Assembly: GCF_000346465.2 (NCBI RefSeq)
Contig: NC_034014.1
Span: 17,105,191-17,169,190 of the forward strand
Direction of reading: 5' to 3'
Length of the DNA: 64,000 bases
From: Prunus persica
Taxonomy: Eukaryota > Streptophyta > Magnoliopsida > Rosales > Rosaceae
How positions within the stretch are numbered: position 1 is the first letter of the stretch; each line of letters opens with the position of its first letter. The notes beneath the pieces were generated by a model, which saw nothing but the letters and a program-made list of their open reading frames with translations, did no database searches and was not told the origin of the DNA. Positions 58,050 through 64,000 of the stretch are shown here, one piece after another. The position numbers and the translations under genes are program-made.

Positions 58050-60310
58050 TGACAGGACCCGATCCAAATTCCACTTGGGAATCCGAGCCAGACCCTGTGC
58101 GTATCCGACACCTGGCGAATGTCGGGCACAAATGACCTATTTGCCCTTCTATACAAAACATGATAAAATAATAAGGTTAACGTCTACCGAAAAACCGGCA
58201 GAGTTTCCCTTGTAACTGGCTCAATACCAAAATATTTTCACCTGCCAAACAAGTATACATATATACAACCAACTGCCAGCATACGTATATATACATTCCA
58301 CCAGTTCAATTGTCAATCTAGGGCAAAACATCAGAGCGACTACTAAGAATTTACAAAGGAGTGAATCCTGTTACAAAACAAAATCCTACATCAGAAGAAA
58401 GGCGCGGAAGATGGGAAGTGGCCCGGTGGTGGATTCTTGTGCACATCTACTGCCTGGGGGCGCAAAACAACAACAAGAGTGAGTGGACCCAAAAACAAAG
58501 TTTAGAAAATAGTATATGAACATACTAACCCCACTGTAAAAACAGTTATACAAACTAGCTTTTTTTATTTATTTCTGAAATCCATCCGCGTATATAATTA
58601 TACATGTATACAAACCAACCATATTCATGGTCAACATTACTTTTGAAATCAGTTTAAAACTACCACCTAGGTGTACCCTTTCTTTCCGTCAATTTCTTAT
58701 ATCCGTCAATTCCTTGCATCACCATGGGTGACACATACTCGCAGGTCTCAGTGACACGAGCTCAGTCCGAGCTTCAACTCGCAGGATTCAGGGGACCGTG
58801 GTCCACCTTTATCCACATTACTCGCTCCACACGAGTTCAAGTACCAAGGAACTCGTGGGGCAACTGTCAACCATGCTGACTAAACCGAAGGCAACAAATA
58901 TAATCCGAAGGCAACATTTAATAACTGGGTACAGGGTGACTTAAAAAAATATATAAAATTTCTGAAGCAAAACTGTTGAATAATTAACTTTCGATAACCT
59001 TTAAAATTCTCCTGCCATTTATCTGATAATTAATGAGAATATCTTTTCCTATATGCTTTAAAGGAGATTTCACTCGGCAGCATACAACATAAGATATTTT
59101 ACAGAAGAAAACAACTGATAACTAAAACTGAACTGCTTAAATTCATTTATTAAAACAAAGAGTCCACTCCTGCAGGTCAACTGGTGCCCGGGTGCCTGAT
59201 TCAATGACCATAATATTCTATTAATACAATATAGTATTAAATTAAAAAACTGCCCCCGGCTCCTAAAATTATGTGCGTCAATTTAAAGTTATCCATATGC
59301 CCATAACAGCTTTCCTTCCACGTGGGATAGTTTAGCGGTATCTTGGGACTCAAATAGCGCTAAAGTCCAAAAAGTCAATCCGAGACCCCACGGGTCCATG
59401 ACCTCACGATATGATCCGGAAGCCGCTAGAAGGTCCAATATATCTAGGACACATGTCCCGAGGGTATTGGTGTCGATCGGACAGTCGGATTAATCACGAT
59501 CGTGTAATCGCATAATTTCTAAACCCTAGCCCTAGGGTTCGCGATTTCAGAGTGTCCGGGACTCCGATTCACGATCCGTCGAATCCTACACGTTTTTAAA
59601 ATTATCTAGAGTAACATATCTAAAATTGATTACGATTCAACGGCTCAACAGTATTGAACCCGATAATCGCACAATATGGAAAAATCCGTTCGAGGCTCAA
59701 ACGGTATCCAAATTGAGATCCGCGAATTCCTATGCGCTCATGACAAGCTAAGGATCGTATCAAGACACAGTGTCATTGCACCACCCTCGCCCACGCGCCG
59801 GCAGCTCTGGGTGTCCAAAGCGATTACGCATCGCCTGAAAATCTCAAAACCAAGGCTCCAAACTCCTACCCTAGGTATAACACCAAATTTAGAACCATTT
59901 TTGTTCTTGGACCTACCCCAAAAACTGACCGGAAGTGGCCGAACACGGAGGCCGTAAACCGGCCGAATTTCCAATTCGAAAATTCATTATCAACACTGAG
60001 AACTGATTAATTCCTACCCAACAGGCAGCTAGAACAGCTCGAGAGGGTCAAAATCCATACCTGGCTCGTCCGATTTGGTTGAGAAATGAGAGAGAACGAC
60101 GGCCGTGAAATTCCGGTCACATTGCTCGATTTTCTATAGTTTCCGACGACTGGAGTGGCTGACGGCGACGGAAACCAGATGGGACGGGAAGAGGAGGCGA
60201 TGACGGTTCGAACAAGACCGGTCTCGTGGCTGGTGGTGGTCTGTGGCGGCCACGGCGACCCTTGGAAGTTACGGCTGGCGGAAACGACACTGTCGGGGGG
60301 GAGAAATGCT

Positions 60311-60352
<42 letters not shown>

Positions 60353-60624
60353 GGTTTTATAAATAAAAATTTGATTTTTCCTAATTACCATTTTGCCCAT
60401 CGTGATATTTTAATCGTATTTTCTTCGTTAAAGCTCCGATTCGAGTCTACTTCGTGTCTATGAACTCATTTCATCGTGCTCTACGCAACAGTGTATGTAG
60501 AATTGTCAAATCCGTTTACGGTCAAAAAGTCAACTTTTCGTTAATAAATTATTCCAAGGGCAAAATTGTCTTTCCACATAATAAATTACTAATTAAATAT
60601 GAATTTTAGGTTTAGGTCATTACA
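58050..60624 (-). mobile_element. 3' LTR of a chromodomain Ty3/gypsy element (2,575 bp)
   Basis: On the minus strand it begins TGTAATGACCTAAACC at 60624, directly after the polypurine stretch ATAAGGGGGTAGGT, and ends GGATCGGGTCCTGTCA at 58050. It is read after the pol gene (60670-63936) on the same strand, so it is the 3' LTR. It contains an (AG)n tract at 60314-60349. The expected 5-bp duplication on its outer side would be GTTAG (58045-58049); the partner is outside the window. Confidence 0.88.
60314..60349. repeat. (AG)n microsatellite in the LTR
   Basis: About 17 AG units, on the plus strand, within the U5-like half of the chromovirus LTR. Confidence 0.95.
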
Positions 60625-60669
60625 ACCTACCCCCTTATAAAAATTTCGTCCTCGAAATTTACGCACCTG

Positions 60670-63600
60670 TCACTCGAAGAGGTGAAGGTACTGCTCCCTC
60701 ATTTGGTCTTCGGGTTCCCAAGTAGCCTCTTCCACAGTATGACTCCGCCATAAGACCTTCACAAGTGGAATCTCTCTCGATCGTAACACTTGCGTCTTCC
60801 AATCCAAAATCTAAACTGGTTGCTCCACATAAGTGAAATCAGCCTCCAACTCTACTGGTTGCTCCTCTAACACATGGGAAGGATCGGAAATATACTTCCG
60901 GAGCATGGAAATATGGAAAACATCATGCAATCGAGGTAGATCTGAAGGTAAAGCAAGCCTGTAAGCTACTGGACCCACACGCTCTATAATCTTATAGGGT
61001 CCAATATAGTGAGGACTTAGTTTCCCCCGCCTCCCAAATCGCACTACACCTTTCCAAGGTGATAATTTCAAAAATACCCGGTCTCCAACTTCAAATTGAA
61101 GATCTTTTCTTCTATTGTCCGCATATCTCTTTTGTCGGTCCTGGGCTGTCTTGAGTCGTTCTCTAATGATTTGCACTTGTTTCTTGGTCAGTTCAACATC
61201 CTCAGATACGACCAATCTGTGTTCACCCACTTCATCCCAATAGAATGGAGTTCTACACTGTCTCCCATACAAGGCATCAAATGGAGACATTCCGATACTC
61301 ACTTGATAACTGTTATTATATGAAAACTCCATAAGTGGTAACTTCTCATCCCAATCACCCCGAAATTGAAGTGCACAGGCTCTCAACATATCTTCTAATG
61401 TCTGAATGGTCCTCTCAGACTGACCATCTATCTGGGGGTGAAATGCAGTACTAAACTGCAATTGGGTTCCAAAAGCTTCATTTAACCGTGGGTCTCAATC
61501 TGAAACAATGGATACTGGTACTCCATGAAGTCTCACGATCTCATCTATGAAAATCTTAGCCAGTTTGTTCAAACTATAATTTGCTCTCACCGGCAGAAAA
61601 TGAGCTGACTTGGTGAGTCGATCCACGATTACCCACACTCCATCATGCTTACTCTGTGTTCGGGGAAGCTTGAACACAAAATCCATCGTAATTCGCTCCC
61701 ACTTCCACTCAGGAATTGGAAGTGGTTGCAATAGCCCTGATGGTTTCTGTTGCTCAGCTTTCACTTGCTGACAAATTAAGCACCTTCTGACATACTCTGC
61801 TATTTCTTTCTTCATAAAAGGCCACCAGTAGTGCTTTCTCAGAGTATGATACATTTTTGTGCTTCCAGGGTGCATTGCAAACACTAACTCATGGACCTCC
61901 TCAAGAATCTCCCTTTTTAAAGCTTCATCATTAGGGACATATAACCTGTTACCTACCATTAATGCTCCATCATTTCTTACGGAACAATCAGTTCTGTCGC
62001 CATTTGCAACCTCCACTCGCAGCGTACAAATCAAAGGATCCTGAGATTGAGCTGCGAGTATTCGTTCTACTAGCACTGGTCTCACATGGAGAGTAACTAA
62101 CAGTGCTCTCTGATTATCCACATCTAGCCCAACTCTGAGCTTCCTCATTTCTACCATTAATGGCAAATATCTTCCTGGAAGATAAGCTACAGATGTTGAA
62201 GATTTCCTACTGAGTGCATCTGCAACAACATTAGCTCTTCCTGGGTGATGCTCGATGGTACAGTCATAATCTTTTATCAACTCTAACCATCTTCTTTGCC
62301 TCAAATTTAATTCCTTCTGAGTGAACAAATACTTTAAACTTTTGTGGTCTGTAAAGATCTGGCATGTTTCCCCATAAAGATAATGCCGCCAAATCTTTAA
62401 GGCAAAAACTACTGCAGCAAGTTTCAAATCATGAACTGGGTAATTCAGCTCATGCTTCTTCAATTGTCTAGAAGCATAAGCGATCACCCTACCATGCTGC
62501 ATCAGCACACACCCAAGTTCTTGTTGAGACGCATCACTGTCGATCACGAAGTTCCCACTATCATCCGGAAGTGCTAAAACCGGAGCAGTGGTCAGCCTGG
62601 TCTTGAGTTCAATGAAACTCTCCTCACACTTATCTGACCACACAAATTTAACTCCTTTCTTTGTCAAATAGGTGAGAGGTGCCGCTATGGTGGAGAACCC
62701 TTCCACGAAGCGACGGTAATACCCGGCTAATCCCAGAAAACTCCGTATCTCAGTAACACTGGTTGGTCGTAGCCAATTTACTACTACTTCAATCTTTTGA
62801 GGATCAACATAAATGCCCTCTGCAGAGACCACGTGCCCCAAGAAACTCACTCTATCCAACCAAAATTGACACTTGCTGAATTTGGCATAAAGTTGCCTTC
62901 TTCTCAGAGTCCTCAACACAATGTTTAAATGCTTCATATGTGCCTTTTGACTCTTTGAATACACCAGAATGTCATCTATGAACACAATCACGAAGCAATC
63001 TAAGTAACGTCGAAACACTTTGTTCATGAGGTCCATAAATGCAGCTGGCGCATTCGTTAATCCAAATGGCATCACCAGGAACTCATAGTGCCCATACCTC
63101 GTTCGAAACGCTGTTTTAGGCACATCCTCTTCTCTAACCCGTAACTGATGATATCCAGACCTCAGGTCAATTTTGGAAAATACCTTGGCACCCTTCAGCT
63201 GATCAAACAAATCATCAATACGGGGCAATGGATATCTATTCCGCATTGTGATCTTGTTCAGCTGTCTGTAGTCAATGCATAACCTCATGGTGCCATCCTT
63301 TTTCTTAACAAATAATACTGGAGCATCCCATGGAGAAAATCTAGGGCGAATGAAACCCTTATCTACCAGCTCCTGCAACTGAGTCTTTAACTCCCTCAAC
63401 TCTGCTGGTGCCATTCTGTATGGTGCTTGAGAAATAGGATTTGTTCCTAGAGCGAGCTCAATAACAAACTCAATCTCCCGATGAGGAGGTAATCCAGGAA
63501 GATCCTCAGGAAATACATCTGGAAAGTCCTGTACGACTGGAATATCTTCCAATCGCAGCCCATTATCTCTAGTGTCAATGACATGTGCTATATATCCTGA

Positions 63601-63936
63601 GCACCTTTTTCTCAGCAACCGTTTTGCTGTCATAGCTGAAATGAGGCAAGATGGAAGCACTCTACGTTCGCCATAAAAAGTTACTTTAGGCCGTCCGGGA
63701 CTACGGAATACAACTTCCTTCCTAAAGCAATCTACTGAGGCACGATGTTTGGCTAACCAATCCATCCCTAAGATGACATCCAAGTCAACCATGCCCAAGG
63801 GAATTAAATCTGCCTCCAAAAACACATTTCCCACCATCATTAAACTATCGCGATACACGGTACCTACCCTAAAAATCTCTCCTGTAGGTACTGAGATCGC
63901 CAATTCAGTCTGCAGAGCCGAAAGTCTAACATGGCA
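60670..63936 (-). pseudogene. Chromovirus (Del/Tekay-like Ty3/gypsy) pol with two stop codons
   Basis: One frame holds, in order: the end of the protease ([19 protein letters not shown]), RT ([27 protein letters not shown], YxDD-type FIDDILVYS), RNase H ([28 protein letters not shown]), integrase with its zinc motif (CLICQQVK) and catalytic core ([20 protein letters not shown], then TAFHPQIDGQSERTIQTLED), the GPY/F module (YIGPYKIIERVGPVAYRLAL) and a chromodomain (IPLVKVLWRSHTVEEATWEP), ending at TGA 60670-60672. Interruptions are TGA 61495-61497 in IVSD-stop-DPRL, where Arg is usual, and TAG 60811-60813 just before the chromodomain. The frame closes upstream at 63937, so the protease start and gag are damaged or outside the window. 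Such elements insert into heterochromatin through the chromodomain. Confidence 0.92.
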
Positions 63937-64000
63937 TTATGGGCAAATGTTAATCAACCGCTGACTAATCACAATATCTCGGATGGAAGCCTTTAACCCC

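Overview
This window looks like nuclear DNA of a flowering plant. It has AT-rich intergenic DNA, plant-type split genes, long LTR retrotransposons, PIF/Harbinger DNA transposons and many TTA-flanked miniature elements. A eudicot is clear; a woody Rosaceae is my best guess, from the style of the repeats rather than from any search. Only two host genes look intact, and both lie in the first 10 kb. They are a single-exon mitochondrial-type PPR protein (2872-4737, +), which I recognise as the At2g36980 ortholog, and a seven-coding-exon gene (5868-8784, -) for a TSL-kinase interacting protein 1 / Cramped-like protein (At2g36960 type). They are convergent, and in Arabidopsis, from memory, the same two genes sit two loci apart, so this is conserved microsynteny. 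The TKI1 copy lacks the SANT/MYB domain expected of the family, and its promoter carries a consensus E2F site.

From 10.16 to 12.9 kb there is a train of miniature inverted-repeat elements. Two abut at a single shared TTA, a third follows 17 bp later, and a 109-bp hairpin closes the row. A 3.3-kb solo LTR (13175-16458) then splits one arm of a foldback element. At 17.6-18.8 kb lies a decayed NKAP-like pseudogene.

From 22.6 to 45.2 kb the DNA is a stack of nested elements, all read on the minus strand. The outermost is a short LTR element with a TGGCGCC-type primer site. A copia-like, apparently gag-only element (22937-39891) is inserted in one of its LTRs, and two different PIF/Harbinger transposons (26348-31207 and 33364-37462) are inserted in that element. 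The outer element's other LTR carries a solo chromovirus-type LTR with a perfect GCTTG duplication. The second Harbinger element has an intact MYB-like accessory gene and a transposase gene with only two lesions. Non-autonomous relatives of it lie at 12 kb and directly beside it.

From 45.3 to 52.06 kb there are seven copies of a roughly 690-bp tandem repeat that holds gene-like exon remnants. One copy is interrupted by a 2,064-bp insertion with a 9-bp target duplication, no inverted ends, and what looks like a captured promoter plus the first codons of a gene. From 52.06 to 56.6 kb lies a degraded Tat-lineage Ty3/gypsy element. From 58.05 kb to the end lie the 3' LTR and nearly complete pol of a chromodomain Ty3/gypsy element, interrupted by only two nonsense codons. 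I found no rRNA or tRNA gene, no CRISPR array and no prokaryotic feature. The most promising unexplained items are the SANT-less TKI1 gene, the gene-derived tandem array with its insertion, and the autonomous/MITE Harbinger family.
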